This document shows, piece after piece, positions 35,884 through 45,531 of a DNA stretch of 64,000 nucleotides (position 1 is the stretch's first letter; each line of letters begins with the position of its first letter). This DNA comes from Haemophilus parahaemolyticus (GTDB taxonomy: Bacteria; Pseudomonadota; Gammaproteobacteria; Enterobacterales; Pasteurellaceae). The DNA is taken from NCBI RefSeq assembly GCF_018373095.1, contig NZ_JAHAHT010000002.1:1-64000 (forward strand), written 5' to 3'. The notes beneath the pieces were generated by a model that was not told the DNA's origin, ran no database searches, and was given only the letters and a program-made list of their open reading frames with translations. The position numbers were made by a program, and so were the translations under genes.

Positions 35884-36312
35884 TTAGGAATTTGTTTGTT
35901 CTGTTGAAAGTTGCCAGCCTTGCTGACGATATTGTTTATAACGCTCGCGGGCTTGGATTTTTTCCGTTTCATCTACAGGTACAAACTCAATGACTTGATT
36001 AAAACTCGCTATAAATTCAGGGATTTGCACTTGCAAGCTAATCAATAAATCGCGACGTTGGGCATTGCGTTTGCCTTTCCAGCTGATTTCAATAGGAGTT
36101 GGGTATTGCGTCGTTTCGCCAGAAAGATTATGTGGTACAAAAGAGTCTGGTTCCTTCATCCAAAGTAGCTCGTCAATCTCCAATGCCTGTTGCTCTGTTT
36201 CGCACGCAATCAACACGCGTTTACCTAGCCGCCATGCTTTTTCTGCTAAATCACATGCTTGCTCATGAATATTATCTTTATTATTTAAAACATAAAATTG
36301 AACTTGTTTCAT
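35884..36312 (-). CDS. holC: DNA polymerase III chi subunit
   Basis: 142-residue clamp-loader accessory subunit that links the replisome to SSB. Start at ATG 36312 (MKQVQFYVLNNKDNIHEQA); ACDLAEKAWRLGKRVLIAC, LLWMKEPDSFVPHNL and WKGKRNAQRRDLLISL are typical chi segments. The start codon overlaps the stop of a 36-codon ORF (ATGA), suggesting coupling. The usual neighbours pepA and valS are absent. Confidence 0.93.
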   Translation of the reverse strand: MKQVQFYVLNNKDNIHEQACDLAEKAWRLGKRVLIACETEQQALEIDELLWMKEPDSFVPHNLSGETTQYPTPIEISWKGKRNAQRRDLLISLQVQIPEFIASFNQVIEFVPVDETEKIQARERYKQYRQQGWQLSTEQTNS

Positions 36313-36419
36313 TGAATTATCCTTGAAAAATATAAGATATTTGAATTTAAACGTTGTTTTAGCTGTTCCAAACGGCACTCTGGATCTGTACGTTCAATTA
36401 AAGTTTTGGCAAGTGTCAT
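36309..36419 (-). CDS. 36-residue ORF overlapping the holC start
   Basis: ATG 36419 to TGA 36309, reading MTLAKTLIERTDPECRLEQL then KQRLNSNILYFSRIIQ. Its TGA overlaps the holC ATG as ATGA, the classic coupling arrangement. The charged, helix-forming sequence is unlike random AT-rich translation, but the ribosome-binding site is weak and I recognise no family. Confidence 0.4.
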   Translation of the reverse strand: MTLAKTLIERTDPECRLEQLKQRLNSNILYFSRIIQ

Positions 36420-36543
36420 AAGTTATCTTTACATCAATAGCTTAACATTACTCTAGCATAATGCTTACTTTATTTCGACATAGAATCATCACCCTTAATA
36501 TTTTTTTATTTTAATTTATTAAATCTCTAAATATGGTTAATGC

Positions 36544-36572
36544 TTGCAAGATGTGGCTTTGAACGTTACAAT
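36544..36572 (+). promoter_or_regulatory. tig promoter
   Basis: TTGCAA (36544-36549), 17-bp spacer, TACAAT (36567-36572), about 50 bp upstream of ATG 36621. Confidence 0.65.
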
Positions 36573-36620
36573 GCCAGTCTATTTCCCTGTTTTTTATATA
36601 CTCACCATTGAGGTTTAAGA

Positions 36621-37922
36621 ATGTCAATTTCTATCGAAACTTTAGAAGGCTTACAACGCCGTGTAACAATTACCGTAGCAGCAGATAAAATCGAAGCAGC
36701 TTACAAAGAACAGTTAAAAGGCTATGCGAAAAACGCTCGCGTAGACGGTTTCCGTAAAGGTAAAGTACCTCACTCAATTATTGAACAACGTTTTGGAGTG
36801 GCAGCTCGTCAAGAAGTGTTATCTGATGAAATGCAACGCGCATTCTTTGATGCCGTTATCGCAGAAAAAATCAACCTTGCAGGTCGTCCAACTTTCACCC
36901 CAAACAACTACCAACCAGGTCAAGAGTTCTCTTTCTCTGTTACTTTTGAAGTGTTCCCAGAAGTAGAATTAAAAGGTTTAGAAAACATCGAAGTTGAAAA
37001 ACCAGTGGTTGAAATCTCAGATGCAGATTTAGACAAAATGGTTGATGTTTTACGCAAACAACAAGCAACTTGGGCAGAAAGCCAAGATGCAGCGAAAGCA
37101 GAAGATCGCGTAACAATCGATTTCGTAGGTTCTGTTGACGGCGAAGAATTCGAAGGCGGTAAAGCAACTGACTTCGTACTTGCAATGGGCCAAGGTCGTA
37201 TGATCCCTGGTTTTGAAGAGGGTATCGTAGGTCACAAAGCGGGCGAGCAATTCGATATCGATGTGACTTTCCCTGCAGAATACCACGCTGAAAACTTAAA
37301 AGGTAAAGCAGCAAAATTCGCGATCACCTTGAAAAAGGTAGAAAATATCGTATTACCTGAATTAACGGAAGAGTTCGTTAAAAAATTCGGTAACGCAAAA
37401 TCAGTTGAAGATTTACGTGCAGAAATCAAGAAAAATATGCAACGTGAATTAAACAACGCAGTCACTGCACGTGTGAAAAACCAAGTAATCAATGGTTTAA
37501 TTGCACAAAACGATATCGAAGTGCCTGCAGCAGCAGTAGCGGAAGAAGTGGAAGTATTACGTCAACAAGCGGTTCAACGTTTTGGTGGTAAACCAGAAAT
37601 GGCAGCACAATTACCAGCTGAATTATTCGAAGCGGAAGCTAAACGCCGTGTTCAAGTAGGTTTATTACTTTCAACGGTTATTGGCTCTAACGAATTAAAA
37701 GTGGATGAAGCACGCGTTGAAGCGATGATCGCAGATATCGCATCAGCTTACGAGCAACCAGCTGAAGTAGTAGAATACTATGCTAAAAACCGTCAATTAA
37801 CTGAAAATATCCGTAACGTAGTATTAGAAGAGCAAGCGGTTGATGCAGTATTAGCGAAAGCGAAAGTGACTGAAAAAGCGATGTCATTTGACGAGTTAAT
37901 GCAATCACAAGTTCAAGCCTAA
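36621..37922 (+). CDS. tig: Trigger factor
   Basis: 433-residue ribosome-bound chaperone and prolyl isomerase. The N-terminal ribosome-binding domain holds [17 protein letters not shown]. The FKBP domain (about 150-245) is [20 protein letters not shown] through [21 protein letters not shown] text. The C-terminal helical chaperone arms complete the protein. Length is standard (E. coli 432). clpP, the usual next gene, is replaced by yibN-secB here. Confidence 0.97.
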   Translation: MSISIETLEGLQRRVTITVAADKIEAAYKEQLKGYAKNARVDGFRKGKVPHSIIEQRFGVAARQEVLSDEMQRAFFDAVIAEKINLAGRPTFTPNNYQPGQEFSFSVTFEVFPEVELKGLENIEVEKPVVEISDADLDKMVDVLRKQQATWAESQDAAKAEDRVTIDFVGSVDGEEFEGGKATDFVLAMGQGRMIPGFEEGIVGHKAGEQFDIDVTFPAEYHAENLKGKAAKFAITLKKVENIVLPELTEEFVKKFGNAKSVEDLRAEIKKNMQRELNNAVTARVKNQVINGLIAQNDIEVPAAAVAEEVEVLRQQAVQRFGGKPEMAAQLPAELFEAEAKRRVQVGLLLSTVIGSNELKVDEARVEAMIADIASAYEQPAEVVEYYAKNRQLTENIRNVVLEEQAVDAVLAKAKVTEKAMSFDELMQSQVQA

Positions 37923-37929
37923 TCTTTAA

Positions 37930-37954
37930 AGCCGCTCCGCTGTGAGCGGTTTTC
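37930..37954 (+). terminator. Terminator of tig
   Basis: CCGCTC/GAGCGG stem with a 6-nt loop followed by TTTTC, 10 bp after the stop. Confidence 0.8.
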
Positions 37955-37958
37955 GTGT

Positions 37959-38004
37959 ACAAGCGGTTTGTTTTCGCAAAACTTTTGCAAAATTTGACCG
38001 CTTG
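37959..38004. repeat. Inverted uptake-signal pair between tig and yibN
   Basis: ACAAGCGGTTTG and CAAATTTGACCGCTTG face each other with internal GCAAAA-TTTTGC pairing. Confidence 0.7.
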
Positions 38005-38036
38005 ATTTGCATTATTTGCAACCAAAGAGAGGATTT

Positions 38037-38480
38037 ATGGACTTAACGTTTACTCAACAACTTCAACAATTTATTGCAAATCATCCATTGCTAATTGCGG
38101 CGTGGGTGGCAGTATTTGTGATTACCCTTTATACCTTATTCAAAGGGGCAACCAGCAAATTCAAAGTGATTGAAAATGCCGAAGCAGTGCAATTGGTAAA
38201 TAATGAAGAAGGTGTGTTCTTAGATGTGCGTACTGATGATGAATTTCGTAAAGGGCACATTGTGGAAAGCCACTTAATTCACCCAAGCGACATTAAAGAT
38301 GGCAAAACCACTTCAATCGACAAATTCAAAGCTCGCCCAGTTATCGTGATGGATGGTAACGGTTTCGGTGCAACCAAAATTGCAGAACAGCTTGTTAAAC
38401 ACGGCTTTGAAAAAGTTTATGCACTTAAAGAAGGTATGATGGGCTGGAAAACTGCAAATCTGCCGACAGTAAAAAAATAA
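38037..38480 (+). CDS. yibN: YibN-type membrane-anchored rhodanese-like protein
   Basis: 147 residues: one N-terminal membrane helix (about 17-37) then a rhodanese domain with VFLDVRTDDEFRKGHIVES and MMGWKTANLP. The position of the catalytic Cys loop reads VMDGNGFGATKIAEQL with no Cys, so sulfur transfer by the classical mechanism is unlikely. It stands first in yibN-secB-gpsA-cysE, the same order as in enterics but without grxC. Start at ATG 38037 behind AGAGAGGA. Confidence 0.9.
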   Translation: MDLTFTQQLQQFIANHPLLIAAWVAVFVITLYTLFKGATSKFKVIENAEAVQLVNNEEGVFLDVRTDDEFRKGHIVESHLIHPSDIKDGKTTSIDKFKARPVIVMDGNGFGATKIAEQLVKHGFEKVYALKEGMMGWKTANLPTVKK

Positions 38481-38489
38481 GGAAATAAT

Positions 38490-39008
38490 ATGGCTGAAGA
38501 AAACAAAGTTGCTGAAACAGCAGAACAAGAAGCACAACAATTCGAATTCCAAATTCAACGCATCTATGTCAAAGATGTTTCTTTCGAAGCACCAAACCTA
38601 CCCACCATCTTCAATCAAGAATGGGCACCCAAATTAGCTTTTGAACTGGATACTGAAACGCGTGAATTAGGCGAAAATCTTTACGAGGTAGTATTACATA
38701 TTAATGTTTCAACTACATTAGAAGGCAGTGGCGACACCGCATTCATTTGTGAAGTAAAACAAGCGGGTGTATTTACCATCAAAGGTTTAGAAGGCATCCA
38801 ATTGGCTCACTGCTTATCAGCGCAATGCCCAGAAATTCTTTACCCTTATGCTCGTGAATTAATCGCAAGCCTAGTAAACCGCGGTACATTCCCAGCATTA
38901 AATCTTTCTCCAGTAAACTTTAATGCACTATTTGCGGATTACCTTGATCGTTTAGAAGCTGCATCAGCGGAAGAAGACGAAGAGAAAAGTAAAGAAAAAG
39001 CAAACTAA
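38490..39008 (+). CDS. secB: Protein-export chaperone SecB
   Basis: 172 residues; tetrameric chaperone that keeps precursors unfolded and hands them to Sec[20 protein letters not shown] near the N-terminus and [16 protein letters not shown] near the end are diagnostic. An acidic tail ([12 protein letters not shown]) follows. It is 9 bp after yibN and in the conserved secB-gpsA-cysE order. Confidence 0.96.
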   Translation: MAEENKVAETAEQEAQQFEFQIQRIYVKDVSFEAPNLPTIFNQEWAPKLAFELDTETRELGENLYEVVLHINVSTTLEGSGDTAFICEVKQAGVFTIKGLEGIQLAHCLSAQCPEILYPYARELIASLVNRGTFPALNLSPVNFNALFADYLDRLEAASAEEDEEKSKEKAN

Positions 39009-39025
39009 TTTTGTTTTTTAGAAAG

Positions 39026-39056
39026 AATAGGTATGTGAAAACATACCTATTTTTTT
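39026..39056 (+). terminator. Terminator of secB
   Basis: AATAGGTATGT/ACATACCTATT with a GAAA loop followed by TTTTTT. Confidence 0.9.
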
Positions 39057-39131
39057 AGATGCGATATAATAAAACATATTCATTTTCCTCTAGTCCATAA
39101 AAGAAAGAGGAAACGTTCAAAAGGAAGAATT

Positions 39132-40142
39132 ATGACCGCAACCTACTCTGCCCCGGTTACCGTGCTTGGTGCAGGCTCTTACGGCACAGCTTTAGCTATT
39201 GCACTTGCACGCAACGGACACAAAACTTACCTCTGGGGACATCAGCCTGAAGCAATGGCAAAATTGGCTGAAGAGAGAATGAACCAAGCCTTTTTGCCTG
39301 ATATCCCTTTCCCCGAAGCCCTTGACATTGAAAGCAATTTGGCACAAGCATTAAGTAAAGCACGTGATTTACTGATTGTTGTTCCAAGCCACGTATTTGC
39401 CGAAGTGCTACAAAATATCAAACCGTTTATTCGCCCTGAACATCGTATTATGTGGGCAACCAAAGGCTTAGAACGCAACACAGGTCGATTATTGCAAACG
39501 GTGGCTGAAGAGATTTTAGGTAAATCACACTCACTAGCGGTCTTATCTGGCCCTACTTTTGCAAAAGAGCTCGCAGCTGGTTTGCCTACCGCTATTGCGC
39601 TTGCTTCAAACGACTCACAATTTGCGGATGAAATGCAGCAACGCATTCATTGCTCAAAAACTTTCCGTGTCTATATCAACAATGATATGGTCGGTGTTCA
39701 ATTAGGTGGAGCGATTAAAAATGTAATTGCAATTGGGGCAGGTGTTTCAGATGGAATGGGCTTCGGGGCAAATGCTCGCACCGCGTTGATTACCCGTGGT
39801 TTGGTTGAAATCAGCCGTTTAGGTGCTTCGCTTGGAGCTGATCCAAAAACCTTTATGGGAATGGCAGGCTTGGGCGATTTGGTGCTTACTTGTACCGATA
39901 ACCAATCACGCAACCGTCGTTTCGGTTTAGCATTGGGACAAGGCAAAAAAGCAGACGATATTATTGAAGAAATCGGGCAAGTGGTAGAGGGTTTCTACAA
40001 CACTAAAGAGGCTTATTTACTCGCCCAAAAACAAGGGGTAGAAATGCCCATCGTCGAGCAAATCTACCAAATGCTGTTCGAAGGAAAAAGTGCCGTGGAT
40101 GTTGCCAAAGCTTTGTTAGGACGCGAGCGTAAAGGCGAGTAA
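39132..40142 (+). CDS. gpsA: Glycerol-3-phosphate dehydrogenase [NAD(P)+]
   Basis: 336-residue enzyme making sn-glycerol-3-phosphate for phospholipid synthesis. The nucleotide loop is [66 protein letters not shown] and [20 protein letters not shown] follow in order. Ribosome-binding site AAGGAAG. It has its own start region after the secB terminator, and cysE follows 11 bp later. Confidence 0.97.
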   Translation: MTATYSAPVTVLGAGSYGTALAIALARNGHKTYLWGHQPEAMAKLAEERMNQAFLPDIPFPEALDIESNLAQALSKARDLLIVVPSHVFAEVLQNIKPFIRPEHRIMWATKGLERNTGRLLQTVAEEILGKSHSLAVLSGPTFAKELAAGLPTAIALASNDSQFADEMQQRIHCSKTFRVYINNDMVGVQLGGAIKNVIAIGAGVSDGMGFGANARTALITRGLVEISRLGASLGADPKTFMGMAGLGDLVLTCTDNQSRNRRFGLALGQGKKADDIIEEIGQVVEGFYNTKEAYLLAQKQGVEMPIVEQIYQMLFEGKSAVDVAKALLGRERKGE

Positions 40143-40153
40143 AAAGGAAGAAT

Positions 40154-40972
40154 ATGATAAACGCACAACAACAAGCCATCATCTGGCAAGAGATCCGTCA
40201 AGAAGCACAGGAATTAGTGGAAAGCGAACCCATGCTTGCCAGCTTTTTCCACTCGACTATTTTAAAACACCTTAATCTCGGCAGTTCGTTGAGCTATATT
40301 TTGGCGAACAAGTTAGAAAATCCTATTATGCCTGCGATTGCTCTAAAAGAAATTATTGAAGAGGCATATCGTGCAGATCCGCAAATAATTTTGAGTGCAG
40401 CCTGCGATATTGATGCGGTTCGTACCCGAGACCCTGCGGTAGATAAGTGGACAACGCCGCTGCTTTATCTCAAAGGCTTCCACGCCTTACAAAGCTATCG
40501 CGTAACCCATTATTTGTGGAAGCAAGGTCGCAAAGCGTTAGCAGTTTATCTACAAAATGAGATCTCCGTCGCGTTTGATGTGGATATTCACCCTGCTGCA
40601 CGCGTCGGCTGTGGCATTATGTTTGACCACGCAACAGGTATTGTCGTGGGCGAAACTGCGGTAATCGAAAATGATGTGTCGATTCTGCAAGGTGTGACTC
40701 TTGGTGGTACAGGAAAAGAACATGGTGATCGTCACCCGAAAATTCGCGAGGGCGTGATGATTGGTGCAGGTGCAAAAATTCTTGGCAATATCGAAATTGG
40801 GCAATACGCGAAAATTGGAGCAAATTCGGTGGTGCTTCAGCCTGTACCCGATCACGCCACTGCTGCGGGTGTACCTGCCAAAATTATCAGTAAATCTTCC
40901 GACCAAAAACCTGCCTTTGATATGAACCAATATTTTGAGGATACCCAAGGAATGTTTGGAGATGGGATTTAA
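40154..40972 (+). CDS. cysE: Serine O-acetyltransferase
   Basis: 272 residues; makes O-acetylserine, the first step to cysteine. An N-terminal helical domain is followed by the left-handed beta-helix hexapeptide region with GIMFDHATGIVVGETAVIEN and GVTLGGTGKEHGDRHPKI (catalytic Asp/His and CoA site). The C-terminal tail (DMNQYFEDTQGMFGDGI) is the type that binds cysteine synthase and ends in Ile as expected. It is the last gene of gpsA-cysE. Confidence 0.97.
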   Translation: MINAQQQAIIWQEIRQEAQELVESEPMLASFFHSTILKHLNLGSSLSYILANKLENPIMPAIALKEIIEEAYRADPQIILSAACDIDAVRTRDPAVDKWTTPLLYLKGFHALQSYRVTHYLWKQGRKALAVYLQNEISVAFDVDIHPAARVGCGIMFDHATGIVVGETAVIENDVSILQGVTLGGTGKEHGDRHPKIREGVMIGAGAKILGNIEIGQYAKIGANSVVLQPVPDHATAAGVPAKIISKSSDQKPAFDMNQYFEDTQGMFGDGI

Positions 40973-41039
40973 CCTAGTTTATCTAGTTTAGCGAAACATA
41001 AAGAACCTGAAATATAATGAATGGCATATGACAAAATGG

Positions 41040-42638
41040 TTACTGACATTTGGTTTGTCTACTATGACATTTTGTTTTACTCTCTAGTAAAAACGGCAAC
41101 AAAGCAAATAGCATCAACATCAATGCGGTAACTGAAGCATCTTCGGTACGGTAGCTGCCGAGTTGTTGGTAAAGCAAATAAGGCAACGTACTAAAATCAG
41201 GCGTGCCAAAAAACGCAATCACCGCAAAACTGCCTAGGCTCGCAGACATTGATAAGATAAAGGCATTGGCAAGCGGTCGGACTAGGTAATGTTTTTCCGC
41301 AATCCACCAGCGGTTGAAGCCCGATAAACCAAGACTTCGAGCAAGTTTATCTTGGGCATTGAACGTTTCCCACATAGAAGAAAAGAGCATCGGGTAGACG
41401 TAAGGAATTAAGATAATGCCATTCATTACGCCAACCAAAACTAGCAGTTGAGTAGTAGAAAGTGAGATATTCATCAGCAATAAAAAGAGCCCGACTGCCA
41501 GTAAAAATACGGGTAAAATCAGCGGGTAAGTAGCGACGCTACCTAAAATTGCGTGTAGAAAATGGTGTTTACGGTAAAGTAATTGACGGGTTTCAAGTGC
41601 AATCAGGTAAGTCACGCCAACTGTGGTGATTGAGGCAATTAAGCTAATCAGCACCGAGAAAAGCGTAGCTTCCCAAAGCTCTAGATTAACAAGGCGTTGC
41701 CAAAAGTGAGAAACGGAAATCCCTGCCCAGAGTACACTAACAAGCGGTAATAAAATCAATAACGTTTGCAAAATCAAAATGCTTTGCAAACCCAGTTTGC
41801 GGCTACCCGCTAAACGTGGCTTCCAAAGTTCAACGTTGGTGGTTTGGTTGCTTTGCTTTAAAGCACGTTGTGAGAAGAAGAATAGCAAAGCTTGCAACAC
41901 AATGCCGAATGCTAATTGCACCATTATCAGCATCACGGCTTTAGCAAAATCAAACTCAAAACTCACCGCTTGATAAATCGCTACTTCTAACGTGCTATAT
42001 TTAGGCCCCCCGCCAAGCATTAAGACGATAGGGAAACTAGTAAAGCAGATCATAAAAATCGTTAGAAACACATAGGGCAGAATGCGTTTAAACATAGGAA
42101 ATTCAACAATACGGAAATAATTCCAACCCGAAAGGTTAAGTTGTGCTGAAAGTTGGTATTGGCTAGACGGAATGAGGGCAAGTGCCTCCACACAATATTT
42201 CGTTACAAGCGGAATGTTGAGTAATCCGTGTGCAATAAGAATACCTTGTAAGCCGTAAATATTGGAGTGCCAATCAATACCAATCCACTTCATTACTTGT
42301 GCAATCCAACCTGAATTGCCCCAAATACCAATCACGGCAAAAATAATCACAAGTGAAGGAAGCGACCAAACAAAAAGAATGCTTTTATAAAGCCAAGTTT
42401 TGCCTTTAAATTCGAGGTAGAAAAAGGCTTTGGCGAGCAATATGCCGAGAATGGTAGAAATACTGGCAGAAAGCACCGCTTGCAGAAGGCTATATTTGAG
42501 GATAGGCAAGGCTTCTATCAGCGAAAAGAGCGTTTCTTCTTGGCGGTTATCCATCAATGCCCATAAACTAAAGGCGTAAAGCGATACAATGGTTGCGTAA
42601 AGTAGCCAAGCGGTGATTTTGGTAAGGTTATTGAACAT
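41040..42638 (-). CDS. thiP: ThiP-like thiamine ABC transporter permease, orphan
   Basis: 532-residue permease with two fused six-helix halves, the layout of ThiP/FbpB proteins. The first half has FMICFTSFPIVLMLGGGPKY, the second LSMSASLGSFAVIAFFGTPD, typical of thiamine permeases. Neither thiB (binding protein) nor thiQ (ATPase) is next to it: upstream is ptsH (divergent), downstream cysE (convergent). Its last ~11 residues (TKCHSRQTKCQ) are encoded by short direct repeats (ACAAAATGTCA, ACAAACCAAATGTCA) and look non-native. Start ATG 42638. May depend on distant partners or be decaying. Confidence 0.82.
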   Translation of the reverse strand: MFNNLTKITAWLLYATIVSLYAFSLWALMDNRQEETLFSLIEALPILKYSLLQAVLSASISTILGILLAKAFFYLEFKGKTWLYKSILFVWSLPSLVIIFAVIGIWGNSGWIAQVMKWIGIDWHSNIYGLQGILIAHGLLNIPLVTKYCVEALALIPSSQYQLSAQLNLSGWNYFRIVEFPMFKRILPYVFLTIFMICFTSFPIVLMLGGGPKYSTLEVAIYQAVSFEFDFAKAVMLIMVQLAFGIVLQALLFFFSQRALKQSNQTTNVELWKPRLAGSRKLGLQSILILQTLLILLPLVSVLWAGISVSHFWQRLVNLELWEATLFSVLISLIASITTVGVTYLIALETRQLLYRKHHFLHAILGSVATYPLILPVFLLAVGLFLLLMNISLSTTQLLVLVGVMNGIILIPYVYPMLFSSMWETFNAQDKLARSLGLSGFNRWWIAEKHYLVRPLANAFILSMSASLGSFAVIAFFGTPDFSTLPYLLYQQLGSYRTEDASVTALMLMLFALLPFLLESKTKCHSRQTKCQ

Positions 42639-42886
42639 TGAAATACACTTTTTAAATAAACTGCAAAATTCTATCACTTTTCAACCGCTTGTTGGCTGAA
42701 AATTAGCTTTATTTTGTAATATAAATGTCAAAAAATCGTTAAATTAGCTGAATCACTATACAAATTTCGCGGAAAAATGTGAACTCTATCACGTTTTTTT
42801 ATTTTTTATCGTGAATTTATATTCATTTTATAGTAAAGTGCAGGCAGTTAAAAAACTTACATTCTTTACGCAGAGAGGAAAATATT
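42639..42886. other. thiP-ptsH intergenic region
   Basis: About 250 bp. It holds an uptake-signal core at about 42684-42693, a CRP-type site (42778-42793), an AT-rich ptsH promoter with TATAGT at 42829-42834, and a perfect TGAAT-TTAT-ATTCA palindrome at 42812-42825. No TPP riboswitch is visible before thiP. Confidence 0.5.
42778..42793 (+). promoter_or_regulatory. CRP-type binding site upstream of ptsH
   Basis: TGTGA-ACTCTA-TCACG matches 9 of 10 half-site positions of the CRP consensus TGTGA-N6-TCACA. Carbon-catabolite control of ptsHI by CRP is established in enterics. Confidence 0.6.
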
Positions 42887-43147
42887 ATGGCGTATTCTAA
42901 AGACGTTGTTATTACAGCTCCAAGTGGTTTACACACTCGCCCAGCGGCTGAATTTGTGAAAGCAGCAAAAGGTTTCGTTTCAGACATTACCGTAACTTCA
43001 AGCGGTAAATCTGCAAGTGCAAAAAGCTTATTCAAACTTCAAACTTTAGGTTTAACGCAAGGCACTAATATTACGATTACCGCAGAAGGTGAAGATGAGC
43101 AAAAAGCGGTGGATTTCTTAGTCGATTTAATCCCTACTTTAGAATAA
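42887..43147 (+). CDS. ptsH: Phosphocarrier protein HPr
   Basis: 86 residues; carries phosphate from enzyme I to sugar-specific EIIA domains. Active His16 is in [12 protein letters not shown]; the regulatory-serine region is [20 protein letters not shown] (Ser47). First gene of ptsH-ptsI-crr. AGAGAGGA ribosome-binding site. Confidence 0.97.
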   Translation: MAYSKDVVITAPSGLHTRPAAEFVKAAKGFVSDITVTSSGKSASAKSLFKLQTLGLTQGTNITITAEGEDEQKAVDFLVDLIPTLE

Positions 43148-43222
43148 TCACTCCCTTTATTGTTCCTATGGCAAGTTTCGGCTTGCCATTGTTTTTACAC
43201 TACTTTTTAAAAGGATAACATT

Positions 43223-44944
43223 ATGATTTCAGGTATTTCAGCCTCTCCTGGTATTGTTTTTGGTAAGGCATTAGTTTTAAAAGAAGAGCCGATTGTTCTT
43301 AACACTCACAAGATCACCGCAGATCAGGTTGATACTGAAGTAGCGAAATTCTTTGATGGGCGTGCAAAAGCCGCAGCACAATTGACCGCTATTCATGAGA
43401 AAGCCTTACGCACATTAGGTGAAGAGAAAGCTGCGATCTTTGAAGGGCATTTAATGCTTTTAGAAGATGAGGAGCTAGAAGAAGAGATCGTAGGATATAT
43501 TAACGATAATTTATCAACAGCGGATGTTGCAGCAAGCAAAGTAATCGATCAGCAAGTTGCTGTACTTTCAGAAATCGATGATGAGTATTTAAAAGAGCGT
43601 GCAGGTGATATGCGTGATATCGGTAACCGTTTATTACGTAATATTTTAGGTATGCATATCGTAGATTTAGGCGATATCCAAGAAGAGGCGATTCTTGTTG
43701 CTTACGATTTAACGCCATCTGAAACGGCTCAATTAAACCTTGAAAAAGTATTAGGTTTCGTGACCGATATTGGTGGTCGAACCTCTCACACCTCAATTAT
43801 GGCACGTTCATTAGAATTGCCTGCCATTGTTGGAACAAATGACATCACAGCTCGCGTAAACACAGGCGATTTATTGATTTTAGATGCGGAAAATAACCAA
43901 ATCCATATCAACCCATCTGAAGCACAAATCAACGAGTTCAAAACAACACAAGCTCGTATTGCCGCAGAAAAAGCAGAATTAGCAAAATTAAAAGATTTAC
44001 CAGCTGAAACCTTAGACGGTCATCGCATTGAAGTAGCAGGTAACATTGGTACAATCCGTGATGTGGATGGTGTATTACGCAACGGTGGTGAATCTGTAGG
44101 CTTATATCGTACCGAATTTCTCTTTATGGATCGTAGCGAATTACCAGGCGAAGAAGAGCAGTTCCAAGCTTATAAAGAGATCGTGGAAGCAATGGGTGGT
44201 AAACAAGTTGTCCTTCGTACCATGGATATCGGAGGTGACAAAGAGTTACCATACTTAGATTTACCAAAAGAGATGAATCCATTCTTAGGCTGGCGTGCAG
44301 TTCGTATCGGTTTAACACGTCGTGAGATTTTAGATACTCAATTACGTGCGGTATTACGTGCTTCAGCGTTTGGTAAATTAGCGGTAATGTTCCCGATGAT
44401 TATCTCTGTGGAAGAGATCCGCGAATTAAAATCTATCGTAGCAAGCTTAAAAGAGCAGCTTCGTTCAGAAGGCAAAGCATTTGATGAAAACTTACAATTA
44501 GGTGTGATGGTAGAAACGCCATCAGCAGCGGTAAATGCACGTCATCTTGCGAAAGAAGTTGATTTCTTTAGTATTGGTACTAACGACTTAACCCAATATA
44601 CGCTTGCGGTAGATCGTGGTAACGAAATTATCGCTCACTTATACAACCCATTAACACCATCTGTGTTAAACTTAATTAAACAAGTAATTGATGCTTCACA
44701 TGCTGAAGGCAAATGGACAGGTATGTGTGGTGAGTTAGCAGGTGATGTACGTGCAACTGCATTATTACTTGGTATGGGCTTAGATGAGTTCAGTATGAGT
44801 GGTATTTCTGTACCACATGTGAAGAAATTAGCTCGTTCAATCAACTACACTGATGCAAAAGCATTAGCAGACGAAGCATTAGCTCAATCAACTGCTGCAG
44901 ACATCGAACGTTTAGTAAACGATTTCTACGCTAAATTAAGCTAG
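43223..44944 (+). CDS. ptsI: PTS enzyme I (phosphoenolpyruvate-protein phosphotransferase)
   Basis: 573 residues; autophosphorylates with PEP and passes phosphate to HPr. Phospho-His189 lies in [20 protein letters not shown]. The PEP-binding barrel has [34 protein letters not shown] and [18 protein letters not shown]; the catalytic Cys is in GMCGELAGD. Ribosome-binding site AAAGGAT. It lies 75 bp after ptsH. Confidence 0.98.
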   Translation: MISGISASPGIVFGKALVLKEEPIVLNTHKITADQVDTEVAKFFDGRAKAAAQLTAIHEKALRTLGEEKAAIFEGHLMLLEDEELEEEIVGYINDNLSTADVAASKVIDQQVAVLSEIDDEYLKERAGDMRDIGNRLLRNILGMHIVDLGDIQEEAILVAYDLTPSETAQLNLEKVLGFVTDIGGRTSHTSIMARSLELPAIVGTNDITARVNTGDLLILDAENNQIHINPSEAQINEFKTTQARIAAEKAELAKLKDLPAETLDGHRIEVAGNIGTIRDVDGVLRNGGESVGLYRTEFLFMDRSELPGEEEQFQAYKEIVEAMGGKQVVLRTMDIGGDKELPYLDLPKEMNPFLGWRAVRIGLTRREILDTQLRAVLRASAFGKLAVMFPMIISVEEIRELKSIVASLKEQLRSEGKAFDENLQLGVMVETPSAAVNARHLAKEVDFFSIGTNDLTQYTLAVDRGNEIIAHLYNPLTPSVLNLIKQVIDASHAEGKWTGMCGELAGDVRATALLLGMGLDEFSMSGISVPHVKKLARSINYTDAKALADEALAQSTAADIERLVNDFYAKLS

Positions 44945-44963
44945 TTTTAATTAAAAAGCATAC

Positions 44964-45005
44964 AAAAACGAAATTCTCGTATAAAATATATGAGAATTTT
45001 GTTTT
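44964..45005 (+). terminator. Hairpin between ptsI and crr
   Basis: AAAACGAAATTCTC/GAGAATTTTGTTTT with one mismatch, loop ~13 nt, ending in T-rich sequence. It probably acts as a partial terminator that sets crr expression relative to ptsHI. Confidence 0.65.
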
Positions 45006-45024
45006 ATATAACGGAGATCTCCCT

Positions 45025-45525
45025 ATGAGTTTTTTAAGTAAATTATTTGGTTCTAAACAAAAAGAAGCAAAAGAAATTCAAATCATCGCCCCACTTTCTG
45101 GTGAAATCGTAAACATTGAAGATGTACCAGATGTAGTTTTCTCTGAGAAAATCGTAGGTGATGGTGTAGCAATCCGTCCTACGGGCGACACTATCGTTGC
45201 ACCAGTAAATGGTACTATCGGTAAGATTTTCGAAACTAACCATGCGTTCTCAATTGAATCTGAAGATGGTGTTGAGTTATTCGTTCACTTCGGTATCGAT
45301 ACCGTGGAATTAAAAGGTGAAGGCTTCACACGTATTGCTGAAGAAGGTCAAAACGTTAAAGTAGGTGAACCAATCATCAAATTTGACTTAGTGACTTTAG
45401 AAGCAAAAGCAAAATCTGTATTAACTCCAGTTGTGATTTCTAATATGGATGAAATTGCTAACCTTGAAAAACGTTCAGGTTCAGTGGTTGCAGGTGAAAC
45501 AGTGGTTTTAACCTTAACAAAATAA
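45025..45525 (+). CDS. crr: PTS glucose-specific EIIA component
   Basis: 166 residues; phosphate carrier to glucose-type EIIBC and the signalling protein controlling adenylate cyclase and inducer exclusion. His73 ([10 protein letters not shown]) and phospho-His88 ([14 protein letters not shown]) are present. The N-terminal membrane-associating helix [10 protein letters not shown] is intact. Last gene of the pts operon; its terminator region is split by an IS remnant. Confidence 0.97.
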   Translation: MSFLSKLFGSKQKEAKEIQIIAPLSGEIVNIEDVPDVVFSEKIVGDGVAIRPTGDTIVAPVNGTIGKIFETNHAFSIESEDGVELFVHFGIDTVELKGEGFTRIAEEGQNVKVGEPIIKFDLVTLEAKAKSVLTPVVISNMDEIANLEKRSGSVVAGETVVLTLTK

Positions 45526-45531
45526 TCATTA

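Noticed and set aside
42639..42778. TPP riboswitch upstream of thiP
   Set aside because: The conserved THI-box sequences (CTGAGA, ACCTGATCTGG-like) are absent.
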